Part shown: piece by piece, positions 54,601 to 64,000 of the stretch
Position numbering within the stretch: the first letter of the stretch is position 1
Layout of the letters: each line of letters begins with the position of its first letter
Made by a program: the position numbers and the translations under genes
Assembly (NCBI GenBank): GCA_019426215.1
Contig: CM033403.1
Location: 37,086,754 to 37,150,753 of the forward strand
Source of the DNA: Buddleja alternifolia
Taxonomy: Eukaryota; Streptophyta; Magnoliopsida; Lamiales; Scrophulariaceae
Direction of reading: 5' to 3'
DNA: 64,000 bases
Notes under the pieces: generated by a model
The model's input: only the letters and a program-made list of their open reading frames with translations
What the model was told of the DNA's origin: nothing
Databases searched by the model: none

Positions 54601-56196
54601 GCTTGTGAAGTTTGTCAGCCTTGTAGCATCATACATGATTTTAATAGAACATGACTTTAATGGTTCCCTCATAGTTGTCTTCCCTACTCACTTATCATTA
54701 CTAATCCAAACCCCTAGGTGTCTTGTACAATAAGTTCCATTTTGTCGCATTTTCTATTTTTAATTCTAATTTTGAATTGTGACTTCATGTATCTTCGTTT
54801 GAGTTAGGGAATTTTATTTCCAAAGTTGTCTAGCTGCTGCTTAATGATTTTCACATCTAATTATATAGTCTTTACAGATGTCTCGAGCTTTGCTTTTGAA
54901 TATTCTGCCTTATTTCTTTTCCCTGTTACATGTCCACCCCATTAACACAATGTACTCATCCACATTGCATCAGGTGTGTATGCTGAATGCTAGATTGGCC
55001 ACTGCTGAAAGCATGACACATGATGTCATTCGTGATTTACTCAGTGTCAAATTGGATTTATCAAATTATGCTGTAAGTGCAGCCTGCATTTATAGAATGA
55101 TGATTCAGACTCGCTTTGTCTTATTTAATTTGCAAAATTCTTTCTGGCTTCTTTAGAATATTATTGACCAGCATCAGCTTCAAAAGTTAATTGAGGAGGC
55201 TCAACATCAAAGACAAGAGTATTTTGCAATGGTACCTTTTCACCAGATGTTGTTTGTGATTTGGTTGATATAGTTTGATGCCTTACATATATTATGTATC
55301 ACTAGGAGCACGAAATTGTCAACCTGAGGAGTCAAATTGATGATTTACTTGAAGAAAGAGAAAGGTGATTTGCATTGTTTTCCAGATACTAAATTTGATA
55401 CACTGCATTCTTAGTTTTTACTGTTTCTTTAAAGTAAAAAGTGGCCCATGTAACATGTAAGTTTACCTAATTGATTATTTAGTGCTAGAGTGCTAGGACA
55501 GGTTTGCGGATTTTTGTAAAGTCTCTCCTAGCATCGTGTTGTTATTTTGGCTGATTTATCAATAAATTCCCATTAATTGCAAGGAGTCTTTGGCCTTATT
55601 TTGATCATGGCATTGGATGGGAAGTGCTGATACTGTTTCTATGCAGATGCCTTTTAGAAATCAACAAAAGCAAATCAGACCAACTTGGTACTCAGATTTT
55701 TCTGGAACAATTAAAAGAGCGAGATCAGATGCTGATTGCACAAAATGATATGCTTAAGGTAGGTATCTTATCACGCAAAACACTTATAGTGTGAAATGTT
55801 TTCTTTTCACATTAACCATGAACATATCTGCAGATGGACAAATCTAACCTGCAGAAGAGGGTTGCTGAACTAGACGACATGGTGAAAAAGCTAATCACAA
55901 TACAAGACTCCCAACCCCATAATCGACCGCAAAGGAGGAATAGCTTGTCGATGCCATATGGCTCTGATCTTGATGAGAGGTTGACCCATTCACAGAAAGT
56001 ACTTTCCAGAATCAATAATCAACTTGCTCAGTATGGTAGACCTGAGGGCACCTGCCCACATGACAAAATGGACAGGCATGGGAACGAAGTAAAGTTTAGG
56101 TGAGTTTAATTAGTTGAGGATATTATGTATAGTAAATTTATGATGTAATGTTGCTCACTATTTTGTACAACTGTTGGCAGGAAGCAAAAGCCATAA
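39623..56196 (+). CDS. POK1: Phragmoplast kinesin-12, POK1/KIN-12C type
   Basis: About 32 coding exons. They begin 39623-40171, 40264-40419, 40753-40836, 40956-41075, 41154-41267, 41369-41461, 41543-41703, 41778-41852, 42474-42561, 42670-42728, 42816-42879. Long exons follow at 44837-46813 and 51768-53081, and the last are 55834-56099 and 56181-56196. The protein is about 2330 residues. A Ser/Pro-rich extension (1-180) precedes an N-terminal motor (about 181-521) with AYGQTGSGKT (260-269), switch [10 protein letters not shown] (from 385), switch II DLAGSER (from 420) and [10 protein letters not shown]. The rest is mostly coiled coil. Length and layout match the POK1/POK2 kinesins (2066 and 2771 residues as I recall), which mark the division plane and guide the phragmoplast. 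PAKRP1-type KIN-12A/B are shorter. The acceptor at 44023 is weak. The symbol rests on architecture plus synteny. Confidence 0.9.
46838..47512. repeat. Four-copy tandem array, 167-175-bp units, Helitron-end-like
   Basis: Units start with (TCTATA)n then TTCTAAAAGTGTGAATGAG, and the cores begin at 46863, 47038, 47210 and 47377. Each continues GTTGGGGTGATTTAAATG...GGGTTAGGGCCAAAA and ends TATTATCCTCCAATAA. The TCTATA...AAAAGTGTG opening resembles 5' ends of plant Helitrons, as I recall them. Identity among copies is high, so amplification is recent. Confidence 0.85.
47949..48136 (+). pseudogene. Decayed exon-like coding segment in the giant kinesin intron
   Basis: After an acceptor-like TTTCACTTAG (to 47948), the frame in phase with the upstream kinesin exon reads [20 protein letters not shown] and soon stops. 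Two single-base shifts (near the A-run around 48010-48017 and near 48065-48070) would be needed to follow the coherent remainder, which includes [11 protein letters not shown] and then [19 protein letters not shown] before a TAA at 48134-48136. Composition is coding-like against AT-rich surroundings. It may be a lost exon of this gene or a gene piece carried in by a transposon. Confidence 0.5.
49303..51638. mobile_element. Possible Helitron-like insertion
   Basis: The left boundary has TATCTATCTATATCTATAGTAC. The right has CCACGCGCGTTACTAG followed by T (CTAG at 51635-51638), like the CTRR-T end of Helitrons with a short GC-rich palindrome (ACGCGCGT) just before it. The palindrome is too short for a proper Helitron hairpin and no helicase is encoded, so this is tentative. 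Confidence 0.3.
54089..54145 (+). other. Possible 19-codon cassette exon of the kinesin gene
   Basis: TCACAG precedes 54089 and GTAAAA follows 54145. The 57 nt stay open in phase with both neighbours (exons ending 53920 and starting 54335) and add 19 residues ([19 protein letters not shown]). Including or skipping it keeps the frame. I left it out of the main model because related kinesins seem to read straight from QQK into YKALE. Confidence 0.35.
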
Positions 56197-57115
56197 TCAA
56201 ATTTGTCTGTAGACGTGTTACATGCCTTCATGCTTCTATTAATAGTGAAGAATTCTTCTTTTTCCAGTAAGTATCAGGAACTCCTCCCCTGGATGGCAGA
56301 ACTTTGTAGGTATGATTGATAGTAGATACATTGGTGTTGATTGGTGGTCTTTGTTCTACAAGGTTGCTTAAGGAGGTCGTAAGTTAATTTAATTTTGGTG
56401 TGCAGATTGAGAGGTCGTGAGTCAATTTAATTTTTTAGAATGCGCTAAAGTCATGCGTTGTAAAGTTAACTCGAGCTGCTGTACATACAGTGTAAATGTT
56501 GTGCAGGAGTTGTTTATTAAAATTCAGCTTCATAGCTGAAAGCTTATGATTTCTTGTCAGTTTTCTTTTTACTCATTTTTATTGATGTACAAGAAAAGCT
56601 TCTTTTGCGAGTTCCTAGTTAGCACACTAATATCTGAAGAAATGGTGTAGCAAATAAGATACAGAATTGACTAACTGAGAAACCAATTAGAGTAGCTAGA
56701 TCTTTACTTCGACTCTCAATCATCTCTTGCGATTTCACCAAGTGTAAACCAGACATTAGAGCAAAACTAAAAACTGGCATTATCATTCAATCATACTTTC
56801 CATGTCATCAATCATGGTAAGCAAATGCACTGAAATGCACATTTTATAACAAACTTGTAGTGTTAGTTCACATCACAGACCTACATGTAGATTTCTACCT
56901 TAAAATTCTATATTTCCTGATGGAAGTAAGCTAAACTTACAGTAAGAGCTACCAACATTTGACACCTAAAAATCTTCTATTATTACAAAGACATGTTAGA
57001 CTATTTGCAAGTGGAGTGAAGTCCAAACAGGAAATCAACCTACAATTTTGAGCCCTGCACAAAATGCAGCTTCCCCCATTAATGTTGATAATCAAGATGT
57101 CTAATTGCGTGTAAA
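56197..57115. other. Tail-to-tail spacer between kinesin and CAMTA genes
   Basis: Holds the 3'UTRs of the two convergent genes: plus-strand kinesin up to roughly 56520, and minus-strand CAMTA from 57115 down to an unknown point. No other feature was seen. Confidence 0.5.
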
Positions 57116-60100
57116 TCAAGTGCTCTCATCATTGTTCAACTGCAAACAAGCAATGTCATATCACAATTAGTAAGTTGGTGTGGACTATGGACAAACAAGA
57201 AATCCTAAAGAAATTTGCACCTTCCAAATGCTTAGAAAAAAATTAATCAGTGCGCACGTGTTACTTATCACCAATAAAAGCAACTCCAGACCCCTGATAC
57301 AGCAAGGGGGGGAACAAACAATTGTCACCTTAAAATAATTCAAGCACAACTTGTTATTTCATGCCAACGGAGACTTTTCAGTTTATGGTCCCAATATTAC
57401 ACAACCCTAAATATGTTCGTAAAAGAAATAGAGCTAGACTCGTGCCAAATTATATTTTTTGACAGCATATGAATGTCTCTTGCCGTAGGAGACCCATCAG
57501 CAATTTTCATCCCTAATTACTTATATTACCGAAAAATCAGGTTCTGTAAGTTTGACGCAAAAGGCCTAACTAAAATCTCAGGTTACTCTTCTAAGCATGC
57601 ATAACGTCACCAAGTAATTTAGCAAGAAAGGTAAATCACCTCAAAATTTTCAAATTTCACAACCAGTCTCATATACTGATCACGTGCCTCTGGGTGACGC
57701 ACCATTGATTGTACCCGTTCCAGAGCCTTCTCAACACCTGCTACCTTCAGCTTTCGTGCAATCTGTAAGTAGTCGTACTCATCATTCTTGTTACTGTCAG
57801 ATGGTGCACCTTCACTGGCCTTTTCGGTGTGAAATCCTCGTAACCCAGATTTCTTCCGCCTCCAACGTAGAATTACCTTTTCAACAACACTCACAGACCA
57901 AAGAACCTTTTTATATTGCTTTCGGACTTGATGTCCCCTCACATGAGCCTGAAAACAATATGTATAATGAGCACATTCTCTCAAAAGATGAAGTACAGTA
58001 GTTCATACATATAGATTACAGATTGACCAAACTTTTTGAAGGTTCAAGTGTTGCACATGAAGACATGGCAGTCTCAAGACAAATTTAGATCAATCACAAT
58101 GGGAGTGCAGATGAATTTAGACATCATGATGGCGAACTGAAACTCCTGAAAAAATTAATTGTTTATATACACTAGTGTACCTGAAGTTTCACTATACGAG
58201 AACGTATCTTCAAGAAATCTTTCCTTCCTTTCCAGCCACGGTACTTCTTCTGAACCTTTATGGCGGCAGAATGCAGATAGTCATCAAAATGACCCACTTT
58301 CTGCACCTTAGTCAAGGAACATAGAGCGACAAGGTCCAGAGAATCTTCAGAGACTTCATTGGTACAACTTGTTAGCTGCCTGTGATGAAATGAATGAGCT
58401 CTGAAAGCAGCTTGAATCAATGCAGCAGCATGAGCTGATTTTGTAACAGCAGCAAGAGACCTTTTTAGGGAAAGATCTTCATTCGTTGCTGCATTTATAG
58501 GAACAACCTCTTCGGTAATAGTGTGGAGGGTCCTCTTTATTTCGGTTGTAGCATCAGAAGTTCCCATAAGACCTTCAGTAACGGACAGCGAAAGAAGATG
58601 ATGACTGTTAAGATCAGCTTCAGCCAAGTAGCCAGAAATTCCTTTATGGCCTCTATCTGAAGCCAAATCAGCTGCTGTTCGCCCTCCTAGGAATTCCGAT
58701 GTTGGGTCATCTACAGCACCAGCAGCTGTGCCCAGTTTGATGAGTGTAATGACAGTTTCCTCCCTGAGATAGACATGAAAAAACGAAGGTCGTAAGAGGA
58801 ACTTTTTAGCACAAGTAGCAATGTCATTTCAGTTACTGCATACAGAAGAATTTGCAATACATTGACAATAGATATCTGAAGCAAAAAGCTTTAAAGCAGT
58901 GAACGACCTTCCAAAGTATGAAGCCCAGTGAAGAGATGTCCTTCCTCGCTTATCTCTAAAATTAGGACTAACACCGGCAGCAATTATAGGACCCAAAGCC
59001 CACATATAACCGAGAGAAGCTGTCAAGTGAATAATCCCTTGGCCTTCATCATCCAAAACATGTGGTCCTTTATCCCCTTCATGTGCTTTACATACTAGCC
59101 ACTCGTATAGTTTATCCTTCAAAAGATTTTGTATTATTTTATCCTTAAAGTTTCTGTAATTATCTTCAATGATCACTTCCTCAAAATTTTCTCGAGTCTT
59201 CTCAATGCCACCTCGCAAGCTGCATATATTGACCTTCACCTTACATTTGTCACAGTCTACAACAGAGCAATCCAACCATTTCCTCTCCAGGCCCAAACAT
59301 AACAACTTTGCAAGTCGTATTTGCACTGACACTTCTTCTGGGGCGCTTTTAGTAGCAAGAGGAGATGCAAATCTCAATGGTTTTTCAAGGTACTCAAACT
59401 CTCTTACCTCGCTGCATGCCAACCTGTTACCACAGGTCACATAGAACGGGATACGTCCAGGGGCATGAAAAGGAACTTGGCATCGAATTACATTGTTAGA
59501 CAGAACTTCACCAGAGACCTCGATTTCACCAAACATACAGCACCATTTATGACCTTCTGAGTCTTTCTTGTCCACAAGAAAAGTACCCATAACTAAAACC
59601 TGTAGAAAGTAAGGGTGATAATGGGTTAACATTAGTAGCTATAGCCTATAGGGCGCAATATCAAGGTCATTTAGAAGCTAAAATACAGATGTGCTTAATC
59701 TAATTTTACCTTTGTTTCAACTCCAGAATAGGCCCAAACTGGTGCAAAGTCGGAAATACTGAATAACTGTTCTCGAGATAGAGAAGGGCTTAAAGAATCA
59801 GTATCCAAATGCATATGAAGCGATAAGCTTGAGACTTCTTTATCATCATTTGCGGTATCAAGTGTACTCCAATAATTGGTAGAATCAGAAGCCACCAAAG
59901 AATCATCACAGTCTCCACCAATCTCTCTGTCCATCCATCTGCCAAAGCTATCTAATTTCTTTAGCTCTGCAGCTTCATCACTGACTATACCAGCAACCAG
60001 GGCACTTCTTTCTGGTGCAGCATCAGAATCGCCAACAACCTGGGAGAGAGAACATATTCAACAAGGGGTAACAGGACACAGAAGCAGGATTAATGGTGCA

Positions 60101-63100
60101 ACCATGGGGTCTAAGAAACCTGGTATCAGAGATTTTCAATGCAACAGCTAACTTGTACATATTCAAATCAATCCTCTTATAAGTAATTCTTTTAATCAGA
60201 TCTCGCAATACAAGTAAATGAGAGTATCATTGCCCAGAAACATTAGCATCTGTGACATTAATAAATGGCCATTGGCTGTGCTCATACAAAAGGAAAGAAA
60301 AAAAGATGTTAAGAGATCCCATAATTCAAACAAATCAGGAAATGAACAAGAACAAGGTCAGATAAGGATAAGGTAAAAGAAATTAGGCTGTAATTAAGAC
60401 AAGATATATATATTGACCACACGGACAGAACAAATGATGATATTCAGTGATAGTTTCACAAGAAGGCAATGTCGCAATTTCAGCAGATCCAGATACAATA
60501 AAATGTAAAAAATTCCTGTTATATGGACCTTAAAAATCTAAGAGACAGTAACAGCTAAAGACTTGAATGCAATTTCAAGTAAAGTATAAGAGCCAACACC
60601 CCATCTTGGAGCCATATGAACCAATGATTCAACAAATTACTAAGTTTCAATGCACAGGGTTATGTTTAGGAATTAGGAACACGGTATTTTTTTCTCTCAG
60701 ATAGAAGGGCTTGTTACAAAATATAGAGACCAAACCCAGGTTGCCAAAGAAGATGGTTATCTTGTGCCTTCCAACATTTCCAATTTGAACGATTCGAACA
60801 GAAGTTTGCATTAGACTAGCTACAAAATCAATCTATTTATTCCATAATTCTAGCATGTTGACCTCATAGATTCTGATTATTCTTCAGTGCAACTGTAAGC
60901 CGACTCAACCGCTACTAACTTGGCAAAAGGTAATTCTATTAGATTTTGAGGTATGAATTCTGAAATTTAACATGTTATCTCTTAAAGATAAAGATGTCTC
61001 TAAACAAAGTAACTGATCAAGAAACCTTCTTTGGATTCTTCTTTTTTTTTATTTGTTTGGTGTGTATGTTATGTGTGGATTATGTACCATAGCAAGCATG
61101 GTAATATACATACCTTAACTACATCGGGAGTGTCGGAAAATAATCCAGCTCCACTGGTTGAAACATTTTGAATTTTAGCGACATCCAATCTTGCATATAC
61201 TAGCTTCTGAGATAAGAAATCAGTTGTATTTAGCTGGTGAGGCTTCTGATTTTGTACTATACCAAGAGTTTTGCTTGAGCAGTGAGCATTAGCCCAAGAA
61301 GACGAAGCGGCTTCAAGATAATTCCCATCATTTAGTCCTGAAATGAGATTATGCTTTTGTGACTTAGCAATTATTTTCTGTAAGCTTAATAAAGAGAGAC
61401 TATTTAGCTTGTGCTGTCCAGATAGTCATCATTACCTGTCCCCAAGTAAAAGCAAAGAAGAAAAACAGAAGTTATCCACCACGCTGAACCTTAAATTCAT
61501 CGTGATCTAAAGCATAGAAAGAGGAGAACACAAGGCTACCTGCTGCTCTATTCACAGTTAATGAAGTGTCATCAGTTACAAAGCCTTGAATTGGATGAGC
61601 AACAGAGGAAGATCCCAGGAATCCCGAATCCCTATCACCAAATTCTGAAGGTAACCTATGCTCATTCCAATCACTTGTATAGGGATTAGATGTATAAGAA
61701 GCTTGAACTCGTGAGCAAGACTGTTCAGACTGAGATGCAGAACTACTCTTAGCACTTCCAAGCTGTGATCCAGCGTAGGAAGCAGATAACAAATGCGAGA
61801 GACCTACTTTCTGCCCCTGAATGAAATGTACTACCCGACATAAGCAACTCACTGTTATATTTCAACACTCTATATGTAGTCCTGGACAAGTACTGAAGAA
61901 ATGCGCAAATCATATCATGTATACAACATCTGAAAGTTTGGTTCAAATACATAAATCATTTATGCGTAAGACACTGAAAAACAAGAATCTTAAAAACTCA
62001 GTCATATTCATATCATAAGCTATTATGCTGACTTACTATTATTCTGTGGAAGATTTTACAGGCTTGTAAACCACATGCTCGACATACATATTGGCAAGTT
62101 AAGTATTATATAAGCATAAAATATATAAACAATAGAATTGTACAAATGTGTACAAGCATGAATACATAAGATACAACATGAAGCATGTCTAACAATCCCA
62201 GATGTCCAAAGCTAGGTGAAACAGGATAACTCAAATGCTATAAGCTTAACACGTATGCTTTCTTAGCTTCAGACACAAAGTTACAAGCACATAAAAAATT
62301 TTCAATTAGCAGGAAAATACCTCATTTACTTCTCTGTAATGGACAAGTACAATGTGCTCCAACTGCCTGAAGCAGAAACAGACGACATCGTTACAACAAT
62401 TATTTCCTGAGAAAGCATAAATTATACATTATTCATCTCGATGATATCTGTCTTGATTTACTTCTTTACACTCTAATGATGACCAGCTGGGATTAAATCA
62501 CTAAACAGAATGAAAGATGAGAGAACTTCTCACTGATGCATCTAAGACATCCAAATTGCACAAATCAAGAAAAGAATTGGGTGTATCATATATCAGAATG
62601 AGGAAAGAATGATCTGCACAAAATCCATTCATTACAGCATTTCTCACTCAAGAGGGTCATGACTAGGGCATTTTAAGAATTGCATGTATCATAAATCATT
62701 ACGTGGCAAGAATCATGCGACGAAAGAGATCTATTACGACACTTCACACTCAAATGCGTATAGTCCTAGGTGATGTTGGAGCAGTTTTTCTTGAAAAACA
62801 TAAGAGGGTTATGAAGAGAAAGCATTGCAACTCACATATCAAGCATCCAATAAATTCTTCTCTGGAACTTTTCATTATCCTCCCCGTGAGCATAATAACA
62901 ATGAAGAGCATCAACACCGCGCACCTGCAAACAAGGTGAACGCTATCATACACAACCTAGAGCATTGTATTGCCACTGGCTATTAGGCCAAGTGGCATCT
63001 GCCTTGGCTTTCAGACAGTGAGGACAAGGTTCGACCCCAGCTGATCCCCTTGTGGATCTTTTAAACATATAAAAGAAGAACTAGAGCCTTGTGTTTTTAA

Positions 63101-63929
63101 CAAATTATAATCTTGTTCGGTAACGATGCCAAGCAGAGCTCATGCTCCATCCTAAGAGGAAACAAAGCGAATTTTTACTATTTTATAGTCACAATGCTGC
63201 AGCAGCAGTGAAGCTATATCTTTTTAAATATCAGAAAGCAGAAAATTCGAGAAAAGTGGTTTATTAGCAGCAAGCCAGTGATTGTAAGAAAAAGATGATG
63301 TCAAAGTTGAACTGTTAAAGAAGTTGTCATGCATCTTTGTATGGTTTCCACACCAGCATATCTCGCCCTGATACAGATAGTATTGTCCAGAACAGAAGAT
63401 AAAAACCTACGATATTAGTATAAATGCCCGGGACTACTTTGACAACTTCCGTTTACATTCTTCAAGAACGATAACAACTAAATGTGACAAGCACAAATAA
63501 CAGAAATGATATCCCACCTTCAGCTTTTCATGAGCTTCCCTGACAGTTTTTCCATCCTTTTTCTTCCTCCAACTATGACCATCTTTACGAAAATATCGCA
63601 GTACTTTGCGATCAAAGAGAAACAATGAACCAGCTGAAAAGAAGAGAACCACTGTCATTCTAAGAGTATTCATATCTGATCATGTACACTTGCAGTTGCA
63701 GAAAAGCATAATTAGAACATAAGGAGAGACTAGGCAGCGAAAAAATAAACAATTGAAAACTTATATATATATATATCAGTACAGCAAGGGAGAAAGAAGT
63801 AAAGACAACCTGGTGGCCTAAGTGGAGGTTCTGGAGTAAGATAGTAGTTTGAGTGATTGCTCAGAATTTCACAAATTTCAGGAGGCCGAAACCAGCGGTG
63901 TGGTGCTTCTTGAAGTATTTGCTCAAGGT
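57116..63929 (-). CDS. Calmodulin-binding transcription activator (CAMTA), 5'-partial
   Basis: Eleven minus-strand exons are visible: 63929-63810, 63633-63518, 62924-62836, 62366-62321, 61816-61540, 61337-61114, 60039-59710, 59599-58908, 58763-58181, 57948-57640, 57139-57116, about 935 residues. The first exon lies beyond the right edge. Order: CG-1 DNA-binding domain (HRWFRPPEICEIL, FDRKVLRYFRKDGHSWRKKK, YYAHGEDNEKF, HIVLVHYREVNE), a divergent linker, a TIG-like fold (VLVMGTFLVDKKDSEG...VPFHAPGRIPFYVTCGNR), ankyrin repeats (GIIHLTASLGY, GRTSLHWASYFG, GRTAADLASDRGHKG), two IQ motifs (AALIQAAFRAHSF, AAIKVQKKYRGWKGR) and the calmodulin-binding helix (VLWSVSVVEKVILRWRRK). It activates stress genes at CGCG-type boxes under calcium control in the nucleus. 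The C-terminus and synteny favour the CAMTA5/6 group, but CAMTA4 is not excluded. Confidence 0.93.
62970..63078 (+). repeat. tRNA-derived SINE-like element in a CAMTA intron
   Basis: An A-box-like TTAGGCCAAGTGGCAT at about 62982-62997 is followed 32 nt later by a B box GGTTCGACCCC (63028-63038). Such spacing fits polymerase III promoters of plant SINEs. It lies in the intron between the exons at 63518 and 62924, opposite in direction to the gene, and ends near a T-rich/A-rich tract after 63058. Confidence 0.5.
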
Positions 63930-64000
63930 CTGTCAAAAGAGAGAACATTAATTCCTTGAGTGAATTGTGAAATATCCAGATTGATTAAAGTTAGCAAATA

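Noticed and set aside
63930..63948. In-frame ATG just before the first visible CAMTA exon
   Set aside because: It lies in the polypyrimidine/acceptor region of an intron. Known CAMTA proteins have additional residues from an earlier exon, so this is not taken as the start.

Overview
This window is nuclear DNA from a flowering plant, most likely a eudicot. It is AT-rich. Its protein genes are broken by many GT-AG introns, and each encodes a family known in this form from plants: an INT-type inositol transporter, a DRM-type methyltransferase, a phragmoplast kinesin-12, a CG-1 transcription factor and an ECT-type YTH reader. Non-autonomous DNA transposons, a LINE fragment, SINE-like pieces and microsatellites lie between and inside the genes. 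I could not fix the species. No prokaryotic feature or CRISPR array was seen.

Layout. 1-7200 is gene-poor: a decayed coding fragment on the minus strand at the left edge, low-complexity and repeat-derived DNA, and a hAT-like element. 7300-14100 (+) is a WW-domain DEAD-box RNA helicase (RH40 type). 14900-20000 (+) is a YTH-domain m6A reader (ECT6 type). 20400-20900 is a dead LINE tail. 21700-29000 (+) is a DRM3-type methyltransferase-like protein that has lost two catalytic residues; one of its introns holds a Tourist-like MITE. 29687-30980 is a Mutator-like non-autonomous element with a 10-bp target duplication. 35160-32807 (-) is an INT4-type inositol transporter. 37362-38143 (+) is a seed-type 1-Cys peroxiredoxin. 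39623-56196 (+) is a very long kinesin-12 (POK1/KIN-12C type) with a 5-kb intron that carries a tandem, Helitron-end-like array and a decayed exon-like segment. 63929-57116 (-) is a CAMTA transcription factor whose first exon lies beyond the right edge.

The genes do not form an operon-like unit. They cover separate processes: RNA remodelling, m6A reading, RNA-directed DNA methylation, inositol uptake, seed antioxidant defence, cytokinesis and calcium signalling. As I remember the Arabidopsis gene numbers, DRM3, ECT6 and POK1 lie close together on chromosome 3, CAMTA6 lies nearby, and INT4 and CAMTA5 lie on the duplicated chromosome 4 segment. The window may therefore keep an ancestral gene order that Arabidopsis split after polyploidy. 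Exon boundaries were placed by eye from GT/AG sites, reading-frame phase and family similarity. The coding sums are multiples of three for the six complete genes. UTR limits are approximate.
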